A program made the position numbers and the translations under genes. A DNA stretch of 64,000 nt from Pseudomonas viridiflava (lineage in GTDB: Bacteria; Pseudomonadota; Gammaproteobacteria; Pseudomonadales; Pseudomonadaceae). Positions within the stretch are counted from its first letter, which is position 1. Each line of letters opens with the position of its first letter. Below are positions 26,085 through 36,673 of this stretch, piece by piece. Location of the stretch: NCBI RefSeq assembly GCF_900573885.1, contig NZ_UPSE01000363.1, forward strand, positions 1 to 64,000. Direction: 5' to 3'. The notes below the pieces were generated by a model that was given only the letters and a program-made list of their open reading frames with translations, had not been told where the DNA came from and did not search any database.

Positions 26085-27446
26085 ATGAAACCGTGCCCTT
26101 CGCTAGCAGCCGCACTAAGGCTGATCTTCCAGCGGCCGTTTTGTTTTATTCCAAGCGGGCATCGTCCGGCCAGCAGGAAATTCGGCACCGGCAAAATAGC
26201 GGGTAATGGCCGACGCACCCTGTTGCCGGCACTGGTTGTTTTGTCTACGGGGCTGGCTGCCAGTTCTGCTGCTCAAGCAAGTTGCGTATGGACTGGTCTG
26301 AACTGGATGGAGGCCCCGGGGCGATTAATCCTCAGCGAAGTCGGCCGGCAGATGATGGCTGGGAAATTCTGGTTCGAAGATCCGAAAAAGCCTTATGACG
26401 TGGACACGCTCATGGGCGTTAGTGAACCTACATTCAAGACCATTGGATGCGGTTCCAACACGTTTAACGACTTAATCGGCAAAAGAATCGTGCAGGTGTA
26501 TGTCCCTCCACTCGATGCGGTTTCCCATGGCAGGGGGTTCCGTATACCCACAACAAACCCGGCGGTAATGTTAGGCATCGAGTTTCCCGGCGGGCGCTCT
26601 TATAGGGATGGAATTATTGAAGTCGCTCGGAGTTCAAGTGAGGTCGCAGGTAATGGTTCCATCGCAAGCGGCTTCGACTCTTTTTCTGCCAGGATCTCCA
26701 TCGTAAAAACCGCGAAATTCAAGCCAACCGCTTTTCCGGGAAACGCAAGCCTGGCGTTTACGGTACCAGCAGGGCTCGGATCGTTCAGGTACTACTCGGA
26801 AGACGGTACATCCGTTGCAGCGTTTCAGGAGCATCTGTTATTTCCCGATACCTTTGGCGACGATAAGCTTAAAAAAGAGTGGCACCCCTACGCCGGTGCC
26901 CCGAATTGCGAGGTGGTGGCCGCCAGGTTGATGCCCGCGGTAATTAAGCTTCCCGACGTCTCCAGGGCGCGTTTCACCGGTATTGGTGCAATCGATGACA
27001 GTGCAAAGACCGAGCAGGTGGAGTTTCGATGCTGGGGCCTGGAATCGACGCGACCGCTCATCACGTTCGAGGCCACGCACCCGTTGCTGAACGGCGTGGC
27101 GGGAGTTGGGTTGCCCAGCGCGGACAGCGATATCGGCGTGCAGATATTCATCGACGACAAGCCTGTTCCGCTTGGGGAGGAAATTACGGTTGCGATGAAT
27201 ATGCAGTCGTTTCCTCACAAAAAACCGTTGGGGGAGGGCCAAACCAGTCTCGACTCGCGCGGCTTTTTTTGCCTTCCCGATTCCGATTGCACCGCAAACA
27301 TGGCTGGACCCGAGTGGATAGACGGCAAATCCGCCGTCGGTAAAGTCACGGCGCCTTTCCGGTTCAAGTACTACCAGACTACTGCAGAGAAACCAGCGGC
27401 CCAGTCGTTTAGCGTCGCCTTCTCAATCACGCTGGACGTGAACTGA
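26085..27446 (+). CDS. Orphan fimbrial-type secreted protein (adhesin-like)
   Basis: The 453-residue product has a late export signal (TLLPALVVLSTGLAASSAAQA, about residues 45-65) after a long basic lead, then a cysteine-containing N-terminal domain and a C-terminal domain with the fimbrial-pilin pattern: a Cys opening, KLPDVSRARFTGIG, FRCWGLESTRPLITFEA, DIGVQIFIDDKPVPLGEE and alternating strands in FSVAFSITLDVN. This recalls two-domain chaperone-usher tip adhesins. No chaperone, usher or pilin gene is nearby. The start is uncertain; ATG 26085 is the last upstream of the signal. Base composition looks less GC-rich than flanking genes. Confidence 0.6.
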   Translation: MKPCPSLAAALRLIFQRPFCFIPSGHRPASRKFGTGKIAGNGRRTLLPALVVLSTGLAASSAAQASCVWTGLNWMEAPGRLILSEVGRQMMAGKFWFEDPKKPYDVDTLMGVSEPTFKTIGCGSNTFNDLIGKRIVQVYVPPLDAVSHGRGFRIPTTNPAVMLGIEFPGGRSYRDGIIEVARSSSEVAGNGSIASGFDSFSARISIVKTAKFKPTAFPGNASLAFTVPAGLGSFRYYSEDGTSVAAFQEHLLFPDTFGDDKLKKEWHPYAGAPNCEVVAARLMPAVIKLPDVSRARFTGIGAIDDSAKTEQVEFRCWGLESTRPLITFEATHPLLNGVAGVGLPSADSDIGVQIFIDDKPVPLGEEITVAMNMQSFPHKKPLGEGQTSLDSRGFFCLPDSDCTANMAGPEWIDGKSAVGKVTAPFRFKYYQTTAEKPAAQSFSVAFSITLDVN

Positions 27447-27588
27447 CCCGGCGCGGGTCTTTGCGGGCACAGCTCCCGTCTCCCTTTGCTGCGCCATGCA
27501 ACAGCCAGGGCAGATGTCGTTAACGCCGGCCACCGGCAAAATCTGCGACAATCTGCCCCCGCCTTTTTTGACTGTTGCCCGCCCGCCA

Positions 27589-30500
27589 ATGACCGACGCC
27601 ACGCCCACCGTTGACGCCCTGCTGAAAAACCTTGATCAGGCCCTGGTCGCTGACCGCCATCGTCTGCGCCGGCAATTGCACGAACTGCGCAAGGCCGGGC
27701 ACGCCGACGAGGCGAAGCTGGCGAGTTGGGTCGAGCGCTTCCAGCAAAGCTGCGCCAAGGTCGAAGCGCGGCGCCTGAGCGTGCCGGTAATGCGCTACGA
27801 CGACAGCCTGCCCATCGCCGCCAAGCGCGACGAAATCAAGGCTGCACTGGCCAGGCATCAGGTGCTGATCATTGCCGGCGAAACCGGCTCCGGGAAAACC
27901 ACGCAGCTGCCGAAAATCTGCCTGGAAATCGGCCGTGGCCTGCATGGGCTGATCGGGCACACCCAGCCACGACGCCTGGCGGCGCGCAGCGTGGCAACGC
28001 GGGTGGCGGAAGAAATTGGTACACCGCTCGGTGAACTGGTCGGCTATCAGGTGCGCTTTGAAGACCAGAGCAAAGACAGTTCGCTGATCAAACTGATGAC
28101 CGACGGCATCCTGCTGGCCGAAACCCAGCACGACCGATACCTGGAAAAGTACGACACGCTGATCGTCGACGAAGCCCACGAACGCAGCCTGAATATCGAC
28201 TTCCTGCTCGGCTACCTGAAAACCCTGCTGCCGCGCCGTCCGGATCTCAAGGTGATCATCACCTCGGCCACCATCGACCTCGAACGCTTCTCCAGGCACT
28301 TCGACAACGCGCCGATTGTGGAAGTCTCGGGCCGTACCTTTCCCGTGGAAACCTGGTACCGCCCGCTGGTAGCCGAGGTGGACGAGGAGGGCGAAAGCCT
28401 GGTGGATGACCTCAGCGTCGACCAGGGCATTCTCGCCGCGCTGGATGAGATTGACGCGTTCGAACGCAGCGAAGGCAAGCGCCCCGGTGACGTGCTGGTA
28501 TTCCTGCCCGGCGAGCGGGAAATTCGCGACTGCGCCGACATGCTGCGCAAAGCCAATCTGCGCTTTACCGAAGTGCTGCCGCTGTACGCGCGACTGACGC
28601 CGGCCGAGCAACAGAAGATTTTCGCGCCCATGGCCGGACGCAAAATCGTGCTGGCCACCAACGTGGCGGAAACCTCACTCACCGTGCCCGGCATTCGCTA
28701 TGTAATCGATAGCGGCACCGCGCGCATCAGCCGTTACAGCTACCGCGCCAAGGTGCAGCGCCTGCCCATCGAAGCGGTGTCGCAAGCCAGCGCCAATCAG
28801 CGCAAAGGCCGCTGCGGGCGGGTGGAGCCGGGCATCTGCGTGCGCTTGTACAGCGAAGAGGATTTCCTCGCGCGTCCGGCTTTTACCGACCCGGAAATTC
28901 TGCGCACCAACCTGGCGGCGGTGATCTTGCAGATGCTGCACCTGCGCCTGGGCGAGATCGACGCGTTTCCCTTTATCGAGCCGCCCGATGGCAAAGCCAT
29001 CAGCGACGGCTTCAACCTGCTGCAAGAGCTGTCGGCAGTAAACCGTGAAAGTCAGCTGACGCCGATTGGTCGGCAGCTGGCGCGCTTGCCCATCGACCCA
29101 CGTCTTGGTCGCATGGTGCTGGAAGCAGCCAGGCTCGGCAGTCTGGATGAAATTCTGATTGTCGCCAGCGCGCTCTCGACGCAAGACCCGCGCGAACGGC
29201 CCATGGACCGCCAGCAGGCAGCGGACCAGGCGCACGCGCAATGGAAGGATGTGGACTCCGACTTCGCCGCCCTGATCAACCTGTGGCGTGGCTTCGAAGA
29301 AAAGCGCCAGGAACTGGGCTCCAACCCGCTGCGTAACTGGTGCCGGAAAAACTTCCTCAACTACCTGCGCCTGCGCGAATGGCGCGACGCCCATCGCCAG
29401 TTGGTGCTGATCACCCGCGAACTGAAGCTGGCCCCCGAGCGCGCCGCCGATTCGTCCCGTAGGAGCGAGCTCGCTCGCGAAAGCGATTCCAAGGCCAACA
29501 CCAACGCCAATCCTCCCGCCGCCAAAAACGCCGAAGCCTTGGAAGCGGCGCAGCGCGCCAAAGATTACGCCGCCGTGCACAAAGCCATTCTGTGCGGCCT
29601 GCTCAGCCAGATCGGGCAGAAAACCGAAGACGGCGACTACCTCGGCGCCCGCCAGCGGCGTTTCTGGATTCATCCTTCCAGCGTCATCGGCCGCAAGAAA
29701 CCGCAATGGATCATGGCCGCCGAGCTGATGGAAACCACCAAGCTGTTCGCCCGCCAGGTGGCGAAAATCGAGCCGGACTGGATCGAGCCATTGGCCGGTC
29801 ACCTGATCAAGAAAAACCACTTCGAACCGCATTGGGAAAAACGCCGCGGGCAAGTGGTGGCGTTTGAACAGATCACCTTGTACGGCATGATCGTGGTCGG
29901 TCGCCGGCCTGTGCATTTCGGGCCGATCGAGCCGGTTGTGGCGCGCGAGTTGTTTATTCGCGAAGGGCTGGTGCGCGGCGAGATCCAGTCGCGGGCCAAG
30001 TGCCTGAAAGCCAATCAGGAGCTACTGGAACTGTTCGACGAACTGGAAGCCAAGGCCCGTCGTCGCGACATTCTCGCCGACGAAGAAACCCTGTTCGCCT
30101 TTTACGACGCACGCCTGCCCGCCGACATTTACCAGACCGCCACTTTTGACAGCTGGTACAAAACCGAAAGCGCGAAAAACCCGCAGTTGCTGATCATGCG
30201 CGAGGAAGACATCCTCGCCCGCGACGCCAGTGAAGTAACAGATGCGCAATACCCAGACCACCTGCAACTGGGCGACTTGCGTCTGCCGCTGACTTATCAC
30301 TTCGAGCCCAACCACCCGCGCGACGGCGTGACGCTGCGCGTGCCAGCACCGCTGTTGCCGCAAATTCCCGCTGAGCGCCTGCAATGGCTGGTGCCCGGTT
30401 TGCTGGAAGCCAAGAGCATTGCCCTGGTGCGCGAGCTGCCCAAAGCGCTGCGCAAGAATTTCGTGCCGGTGCCGGATTTCGTCAAAGCCGCGCTGTCGCG

Positions 30501-31617
30501 CATCCCGTTCGGGCAAGGCTCGCTGGTGCAGTCATTGAGCGCCGAGCTGCAGCGCATGACCGGCGTGCGCGTATCGGAAGAGGCGTGGGCCGAGGCGCAG
30601 CAGCAGGTTGAAAGTCACCTGAAAATGAACCTCGAAGTGGTCGACGCCCAAGGCAAGTTGCTTGGCGAAGGCCGTGACCTCGCTGAACTGACGGCGCGTT
30701 TTGCCGAAGCCAGCCAGGCCGCGCTGGCGATGGTGAAAACCGACAAGCAGCAAAAGCCAGTGGAAGCCAAAGTGTTCGCTCCGGTGGCGCAAACCACGCA
30801 GCAGAACATCGCCGGCCTGTCGATGACCGTGTACCCGGCGCTGGTGGAGGAAGGCGGCACCGTCAAGGAAGGCCGGTTCGCCACCGCCGCCGAGGCCGAA
30901 TTCCAGCACCGTCGCGCCTTGCAGCGCTTGCTCCTGCAACAACTCAGTGAGCCGGCCAAATTTCTGCGCAGCAAATTGCCGGGCCTGACGGACCTGGGCT
31001 TGCTCTATCGCGACCTCGGCCGTGTCGATGCGCTGGTCGAAGACATTCTTCTGGCCAGCCTCGACACCTGCATTCTCGATGGCGAAAACCCCTTGCCCCG
31101 CGACGGGGTCGGCCTGCTGGCATTGGCCGAGAAAAAGCGTGGCGCCTGGGCCGAGCACGCCGAGCGCATAGCGCGCCTGACCCTGGAAATTCTCAAGCTA
31201 TGGCACGGCTTGCAGAAACGCTTCAAAGGCAAGATCGACCTGGCGCAGGCCGTCGCCCTCAACGACATCAAGGCGCAGCTGGGCCATCTGGTCTACCCCG
31301 GCTTTGTCCGCGAAACCCCGGCTGAATGGCTGAAAGAACTGCCGCGTTACCTCAAAGCCATCGAACAGCGGTTCGACAAACTCGGGTCGCAGCTACAGAA
31401 AGACCGCGTGTGGAGCGGCGAACTGGCCGGACTGTGGGCGCAATACCAGGCCCGCGCCGACAAGCACGCCCAGGAAGGCAAGCGCGACCCGCAGCTGGTG
31501 CTGTATCGCTGGATGCTCGAGGAATATCGGGTGTCGCTGTTTGCCCAGCAGTTGGGCACGAAGATGGCGGTATCGGATAAGCGCCTGGGTAAGCAGTGGA
31601 GCGCGGTGGAGGGGTAG
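27589..31617 (+). CDS. hrpA: ATP-dependent RNA helicase HrpA
   Basis: A DEAH-box helicase of 1342 residues from ATG 27589. Motifs: AGETGSGKTTQ (I), DEAHERS (II), SATI (III), TNVAETSLTVPGI (V) and QRKGRCGR (VI), followed by the HA2/OB regions and the long HrpA C-terminal domain. HrpA rescues stalled ribosomes and helps mRNA processing in enterobacteria. The frame extends to 27496 without a better start. Near residues 617-650 an alanine/serine-rich linker (SSRRSELARESDSKANTNAN) is partly encoded by an in-frame REP element (see repeat entry). Confidence 0.95.
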   Translation: MTDATPTVDALLKNLDQALVADRHRLRRQLHELRKAGHADEAKLASWVERFQQSCAKVEARRLSVPVMRYDDSLPIAAKRDEIKAALARHQVLIIAGETGSGKTTQLPKICLEIGRGLHGLIGHTQPRRLAARSVATRVAEEIGTPLGELVGYQVRFEDQSKDSSLIKLMTDGILLAETQHDRYLEKYDTLIVDEAHERSLNIDFLLGYLKTLLPRRPDLKVIITSATIDLERFSRHFDNAPIVEVSGRTFPVETWYRPLVAEVDEEGESLVDDLSVDQGILAALDEIDAFERSEGKRPGDVLVFLPGEREIRDCADMLRKANLRFTEVLPLYARLTPAEQQKIFAPMAGRKIVLATNVAETSLTVPGIRYVIDSGTARISRYSYRAKVQRLPIEAVSQASANQRKGRCGRVEPGICVRLYSEEDFLARPAFTDPEILRTNLAAVILQMLHLRLGEIDAFPFIEPPDGKAISDGFNLLQELSAVNRESQLTPIGRQLARLPIDPRLGRMVLEAARLGSLDEILIVASALSTQDPRERPMDRQQAADQAHAQWKDVDSDFAALINLWRGFEEKRQELGSNPLRNWCRKNFLNYLRLREWRDAHRQLVLITRELKLAPERAADSSRRSELARESDSKANTNANPPAAKNAEALEAAQRAKDYAAVHKAILCGLLSQIGQKTEDGDYLGARQRRFWIHPSSVIGRKKPQWIMAAELMETTKLFARQVAKIEPDWIEPLAGHLIKKNHFEPHWEKRRGQVVAFEQITLYGMIVVGRRPVHFGPIEPVVARELFIREGLVRGEIQSRAKCLKANQELLELFDELEAKARRRDILADEETLFAFYDARLPADIYQTATFDSWYKTESAKNPQLLIMREEDILARDASEVTDAQYPDHLQLGDLRLPLTYHFEPNHPRDGVTLRVPAPLLPQIPAERLQWLVPGLLEAKSIALVRELPKALRKNFVPVPDFVKAALSRIPFGQGSLVQSLSAELQRMTGVRVSEEAWAEAQQQVESHLKMNLEVVDAQGKLLGEGRDLAELTARFAEASQAALAMVKTDKQQKPVEAKVFAPVAQTTQQNIAGLSMTVYPALVEEGGTVKEGRFATAAEAEFQHRRALQRLLLQQLSEPAKFLRSKLPGLTDLGLLYRDLGRVDALVEDILLASLDTCILDGENPLPRDGVGLLALAEKKRGAWAEHAERIARLTLEILKLWHGLQKRFKGKIDLAQAVALNDIKAQLGHLVYPGFVRETPAEWLKELPRYLKAIEQRFDKLGSQLQKDRVWSGELAGLWAQYQARADKHAQEGKRDPQLVLYRWMLEEYRVSLFAQQLGTKMAVSDKRLGKQWSAVEG
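29459..29481 (+). repeat. REP half-element inside hrpA
   Basis: GTAGGAGCGAGCTCGCTCGC lies within the hrpA reading frame and matches the intergenic REP at 11844. It encodes RRSELARE, a stretch missing from enterobacterial HrpA as I recall it. It sits in a linker between two conserved blocks, where an insertion would be tolerated. Confidence 0.75.
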
Positions 31618-31632
31618 AGCGGCGTCGCTGCT

Positions 31633-31745
31633 TCCCCCTCTCCCTAACCCTCTCCCCGAGGGGCGAGGGGACTGATCGGTGGTGTGGCGGTAAGCGCCGA
31701 TGGGCTCCCCTCGCCCGTTTACGGGAGAGGGGCTGGGGGAGAGGG
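31633..31745. repeat. Inverted pair of CCCTCTCCC-type repeats
   Basis: A CCCTCTCC...GGCGAGGGGA arm and its inverted counterpart TCCCCTCGCCC...GGGAGAGGG enclose a short spacer between the convergent genes hrpA and dctP. The arms resemble the unit of the tandem array at 44415-45172. Confidence 0.8.
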
Positions 31746-31752
31746 CACGCTT

Positions 31753-33090
<1,338 letters not shown>

Positions 33091-33528
33091 ATGAGCCTGC
33101 ACGGCGAGTACGACAACCAGAACATTTTCGCCCAGATCATTCGCGGCGATGCTCCTTGCTACAAGCTCTACGAAGATGAGGACGTGCTGGCGTTTCTCGA
33201 CGTGTTTCCACAGTCGTTCGGCCACACGCTGGTGATTCCGAAACGGTCGGCCGCGCGCAATATTCTGGAAGTCGACACCGAGGCGCTGGCCAAAGTGATA
33301 GCCGTGGTGCAGAAGCTGGCGCGGGTTATTGTCGAAGAACTGGAACCAGCCGGTGTGCAGATCGCCCAATTCAACGGCGCGCCCGCCGGGCAGACGGTGT
33401 TCCATATCCACATGCACATCGTGCCGCGCTACGCCGGCGAAGGGCTGGGCATCCATGCCAGCCAGAAGGCCGATCCAACGGAGCTGCAACAGTTGCAGGC
33501 TCGGCTGGTGAAACGCCTCAACGGGTGA
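33091..33528 (+). CDS. HIT-family nucleotide-binding protein
   Basis: A 145-residue histidine-triad protein. The active-site motif HIHMHIVPRY (about residues 109-118) is intact, and the fold begins with NIFAQIIRGDAPCYKLYEDEDVLAFLD, typical of Hint-like purine nucleoside phosphoramidases. The ATG at 33091 follows GGAG; the in-frame upstream ATG at 33055 lacks a site. It is probably monocistronic. The substrate is unknown. Confidence 0.92.
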   Translation: MSLHGEYDNQNIFAQIIRGDAPCYKLYEDEDVLAFLDVFPQSFGHTLVIPKRSAARNILEVDTEALAKVIAVVQKLARVIVEELEPAGVQIAQFNGAPAGQTVFHIHMHIVPRYAGEGLGIHASQKADPTELQQLQARLVKRLNG

Positions 33529-33537
33529 GCGGTGTGT

Positions 33538-33609
33538 GTTGGGCTTCGCTGCGCTCAACCCAACCTACGGATCAAGGTAGGTTGGGTTGAGCCATCGGCG
33601 AAGCCCAAC
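33538..33609. repeat. GTTGGGCTTCG imperfect palindrome
   Basis: GTTGGGCTTCGCTGCGCTCA followed by ACCCAACCTACG, then the inverted CGTAGGTTGGGTTGAG-like arm and GCGAAGCCCAAC. A second copy is at 51880-51948. It sits directly after the HIT gene. Confidence 0.85.
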
Positions 33610-33686
33610 GGGGCATACGAACATCACCGCAGGTTTTGTCGGTCCGCGTGCGGTGAGCGCAGCGAAGGCCAACGGGCCCAGCGCGA

Positions 33687-34907
33687 TTACTGCAAGTTAT
33701 CCCGCAACTCACGAACCTCGCCCGCCGTCACCGCCGGCGCCGCATTGCCCCATGTGTTGCGCACGTAGGTCAGCACGTCGGCCACGTTCTCATCCGTGAG
33801 GTTCCAGGCAAACGCTGGCATGGCCGGCCCGGTGGGGGCAGCTTCGGTGGCACCGGCGCGGCTACCGGCGAGTACCACGCGGATCAGCGAGGTCGGGTCG
33901 GTGCTGTTGACCAGTGGCGCAGCAGCCAGTTTCGGGAACAGGGTTTTTATCCCTTCACCGTTGGGCACATGGCAGGCTGAACAGCGATCGGCGTACAAGG
34001 CCTTGCCAGCCACCATTGCCGGATCCTCTGCCGCTACCGGCTGCGGTGCCGGTGAAGGTTTCTGCTCGTCCTTCAAATAGATCGCCACGGCCATGAGGTC
34101 TTCGTCGGTCCAGTGCTGGGTCGAGTTTTCCACCGCTTCGGCCATCGGCCCGGAGGCGATGTCGAAGCGATTTGCCCCGGTTTTCAGGTATTCGACGATG
34201 TCCTCGTTGCTCCACTGGCCAATGCCGCTGTGGGGATTGGAGGTGATGTCCGGTGCGATCCAGCCCTGCAAGTCACCGCCAGCGAGGAACTGGTCGTTAT
34301 CGTCGCCGCCGATGATGTTTTTCGGCGTGTGGCACGTGCCGCAGTGCCCCAGGCCTTCTACCAGATACGCGCCACGGTTCCATTGCGCATTCTTCTCGGT
34401 GTTGGGCACGAATTCACCGGCGGTGAAGTTCAGCCAGTTCCAGCCGATCAGGCTGGTGCGCACGTTGAAGGGGAAGGGCAGTTGGTTGGTTTCGACCGGG
34501 TTGTTCACCGGTTCGAGGGTTTGCAGGTACGCCCACAAGGCGCGGTTATCTTCGCGCGTCACCTTGGTGTACGCGGTGAAGGGCATGGCACCGTACAGGC
34601 GCTTGCCGCCGCGGCTGTGGCCTTCGGACATCACGGCCTGGAAGTCGTCGAAATTCCAGTGGCCCAGACCGGTTTCCGGGTCGGGCGTGATGTTGGCGCC
34701 AACCAGCTTGCCGAATGGCGTTTCAATCGACACGCCACCGGAAAACGCTGGTTTGCCCGGCACGGTGTGGCAGGCGGTGCAGTCGCCCAGCACGGCCAGG
34801 TAGCGGCCTTTTTCCACCATGTTGTAGGAGTCGGCACCGGAGGCGGCGTGAACGCTTAGGCTCAGGCCGAACAGGGCAAATGCGCTGAGGGAAATGAAAG
34901 TTTTCAT
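33687..34907 (-). CDS. Triheme cytochrome c subunit of sugar-acid dehydrogenase
   Basis: A 406-residue periplasmic cytochrome with a signal peptide (MKTFISLSAFALFGLSLSVHA) and three CxxCH heme sites: CTACH, CGTCH and CSACH. It matches the cytochrome subunit of flavin gluconate/alcohol/sorbitol dehydrogenases, passing electrons from the flavoprotein to ubiquinone. The frame is open far upstream, but the ATG at 34907 starts the signal peptide and overlaps the flavoprotein stop by four bases (ATGA). It is last in the three-gene operon. Confidence 0.93.
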   Translation of the reverse strand: MKTFISLSAFALFGLSLSVHAASGADSYNMVEKGRYLAVLGDCTACHTVPGKPAFSGGVSIETPFGKLVGANITPDPETGLGHWNFDDFQAVMSEGHSRGGKRLYGAMPFTAYTKVTREDNRALWAYLQTLEPVNNPVETNQLPFPFNVRTSLIGWNWLNFTAGEFVPNTEKNAQWNRGAYLVEGLGHCGTCHTPKNIIGGDDNDQFLAGGDLQGWIAPDITSNPHSGIGQWSNEDIVEYLKTGANRFDIASGPMAEAVENSTQHWTDEDLMAVAIYLKDEQKPSPAPQPVAAEDPAMVAGKALYADRCSACHVPNGEGIKTLFPKLAAAPLVNSTDPTSLIRVVLAGSRAGATEAAPTGPAMPAFAWNLTDENVADVLTYVRNTWGNAAPAVTAGEVRELRDNLQ

Positions 34908-36667
34908 ACGCTGATCATCTCCCCGGGACGTTGCAGATAAAGCCGGCGAATGGCGTCCGCCGCTTTGAAGGCCAGCGCGCCCACGGTGCCGGTGGGGTTG
35001 TAGCCAGGGTTCTGCGGAAAGGCAGACGAGCCGACGACAAACAGATTGGGCACGCCCCACACTTGCAGGTGTTTGTTGACCGAGCTGTTCTTCGGGTCTG
35101 CGCCCATGATGAAGCCGCCGACGATGTGTGAGGACTGGTACGAAGTGTTCGCCCACGGCCCTTTCCTCGGTGCCGGTACGAATTCGCGCGGGTTCATGGC
35201 TTTGGCGATTTCCACGACCTTGTTGGTGCAGTACTGCGCCATCTTCAGGTCGTTTTCCGGGAAGTCGAAGGTGATGCGCAGCAGCGGGCGGCCGTGCGGG
35301 TCGGTGTAGTTGGGGTCCAGCGACAGGTAGTTGTTGCGCGTGGTGTAACTGCTGGCCTCGCAGCCGATGGACATGGTGCTCAGGTAGTTGTCCACCGTGG
35401 CTTTTTTCCACTTCGCGCCCCAGTTCGGCGTGCCCGGCGGCACCGGTCGCGAGTCGATGGGCGGGGCGCCAATCGGGGTTACGCGGGTGCTGCCGCCGCC
35501 GACGAAGCCAAGGCCGGAGTGGTCGAAGTTGTCGTTGTTGAATTCGTCGATGCCCATGCCAATCGCGCCGCCGCCGATAAACGGGTTGAAGTTCTTGTCG
35601 TTGAAGAACATGCGCACGCTGTTGGCGGTCTGGTAGGCGAAGTTGCGGCCGGTGGTGCCGGTGTTGGCGATGGGGTTATAGGGTTCGCCGATGCCGGAAA
35701 GCAGCATGAGCCGCACGTTCTCGAAAATGAACGCGGCGATCACCACGATCTCGGCCGGCTGTTCCCATTCTTCGCCGCTGGAGTCGACATAAATGATGCC
35801 GGTGGCGCGGGTGCCGGTGCTGTCCATCACCACCTTGAGCACTTCGGAGTTGGTCTTGGCGGTGAAGTTGGGCTTGCGAATCAGCGCTGGCAGCACGTTG
35901 ACGATGGCGCTGGCCTTGGAATAGTTGGCGCAGCCGTAGTTGGTGCAGAAGCCGCAAAAGGTGCACGGCCCCATGGTCACGCCCAACTGGTTGGTATAGG
36001 CCTGCGACGCCAGCGCCGAGGGCACCGGGAAGGGCTTGTAGCCAAGGTTTTTCGCGGTTTCGGCGAATAGCGTCGGCGCGTAGGTTTGCGCGGTGGGTGG
36101 GTTCGGGTATTCCTTGGAGCGGGCACCCTCGAACGGGTTGCCGCCTTCAACGAGGGTGCCGTTGAGGTTGCCGGCCTTGCCGGAAACGCCAGCCAGGCGC
36201 TCGAAGGCGTCGTAGTGGGGCTCCATTTCTTCCCAGGTGGTGCCCCAGTCTTGCAGGGTCAGCTCGGCGGGTACTTCCTTGCCGTAGCGTTCTTTCAGGT
36301 GGCTGGCCAGGCGAAACTCTTCAGGCTGGAAGCGGAAGGTGATGCCGGCCCAGTGGTTGCCGGCGCCGCCGGTGCCGTTGCCGGGGTGAAACGAGCCCCA
36401 CACGCGCATCGGCAGGGCGGTTTCCGATTCTTTGTTGCGCATGGTGCAGGTGTTTTGTTTGGTGCGCAGCATCAGTTCCTGGCGACGGCTGTAGCGCAAT
36501 TCGTCGGTGGCGTGGGCCAGGTTGAAGTCGCTGGCGGTGTCGCGCCACGGGCCGCGTTCAAAGCCGATGACATTGAGCCCGGTGTCCGCCAGTTCGTTGG
36601 CGATGATCGAGCCAGCCCAGCCGAGGCCGACAACCACCACGTCGGTGGAAGGAAGTTTTTTAGCCAT
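34904..36667 (-). CDS. FAD (GMC) large subunit of gluconate-type dehydrogenase
   Basis: A 587-residue GMC-family flavoprotein. The FAD-binding motif is VVVVGLGWAGSIIANELAD at the N-terminus; the catalytic His/Asn region is near SSHIVGGFIMG and NPGYNPTGTVGALAFKAAD. It belongs with membrane-bound gluconate 2-dehydrogenase and related polyol dehydrogenases. It has no signal peptide and probably crosses the membrane folded, carried by the Tat-signal-bearing small subunit encoded just upstream. A CxxCxxxxC-like stretch (CTFCGFCTNYGC) suggests an extra cofactor or structural site. The exact substrate is unresolved. Confidence 0.92.
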   Translation of the reverse strand: MAKKLPSTDVVVVGLGWAGSIIANELADTGLNVIGFERGPWRDTASDFNLAHATDELRYSRRQELMLRTKQNTCTMRNKESETALPMRVWGSFHPGNGTGGAGNHWAGITFRFQPEEFRLASHLKERYGKEVPAELTLQDWGTTWEEMEPHYDAFERLAGVSGKAGNLNGTLVEGGNPFEGARSKEYPNPPTAQTYAPTLFAETAKNLGYKPFPVPSALASQAYTNQLGVTMGPCTFCGFCTNYGCANYSKASAIVNVLPALIRKPNFTAKTNSEVLKVVMDSTGTRATGIIYVDSSGEEWEQPAEIVVIAAFIFENVRLMLLSGIGEPYNPIANTGTTGRNFAYQTANSVRMFFNDKNFNPFIGGGAIGMGIDEFNNDNFDHSGLGFVGGGSTRVTPIGAPPIDSRPVPPGTPNWGAKWKKATVDNYLSTMSIGCEASSYTTRNNYLSLDPNYTDPHGRPLLRITFDFPENDLKMAQYCTNKVVEIAKAMNPREFVPAPRKGPWANTSYQSSHIVGGFIMGADPKNSSVNKHLQVWGVPNLFVVGSSAFPQNPGYNPTGTVGALAFKAADAIRRLYLQRPGEMISV

Positions 36668-36673
36668 GATGAG

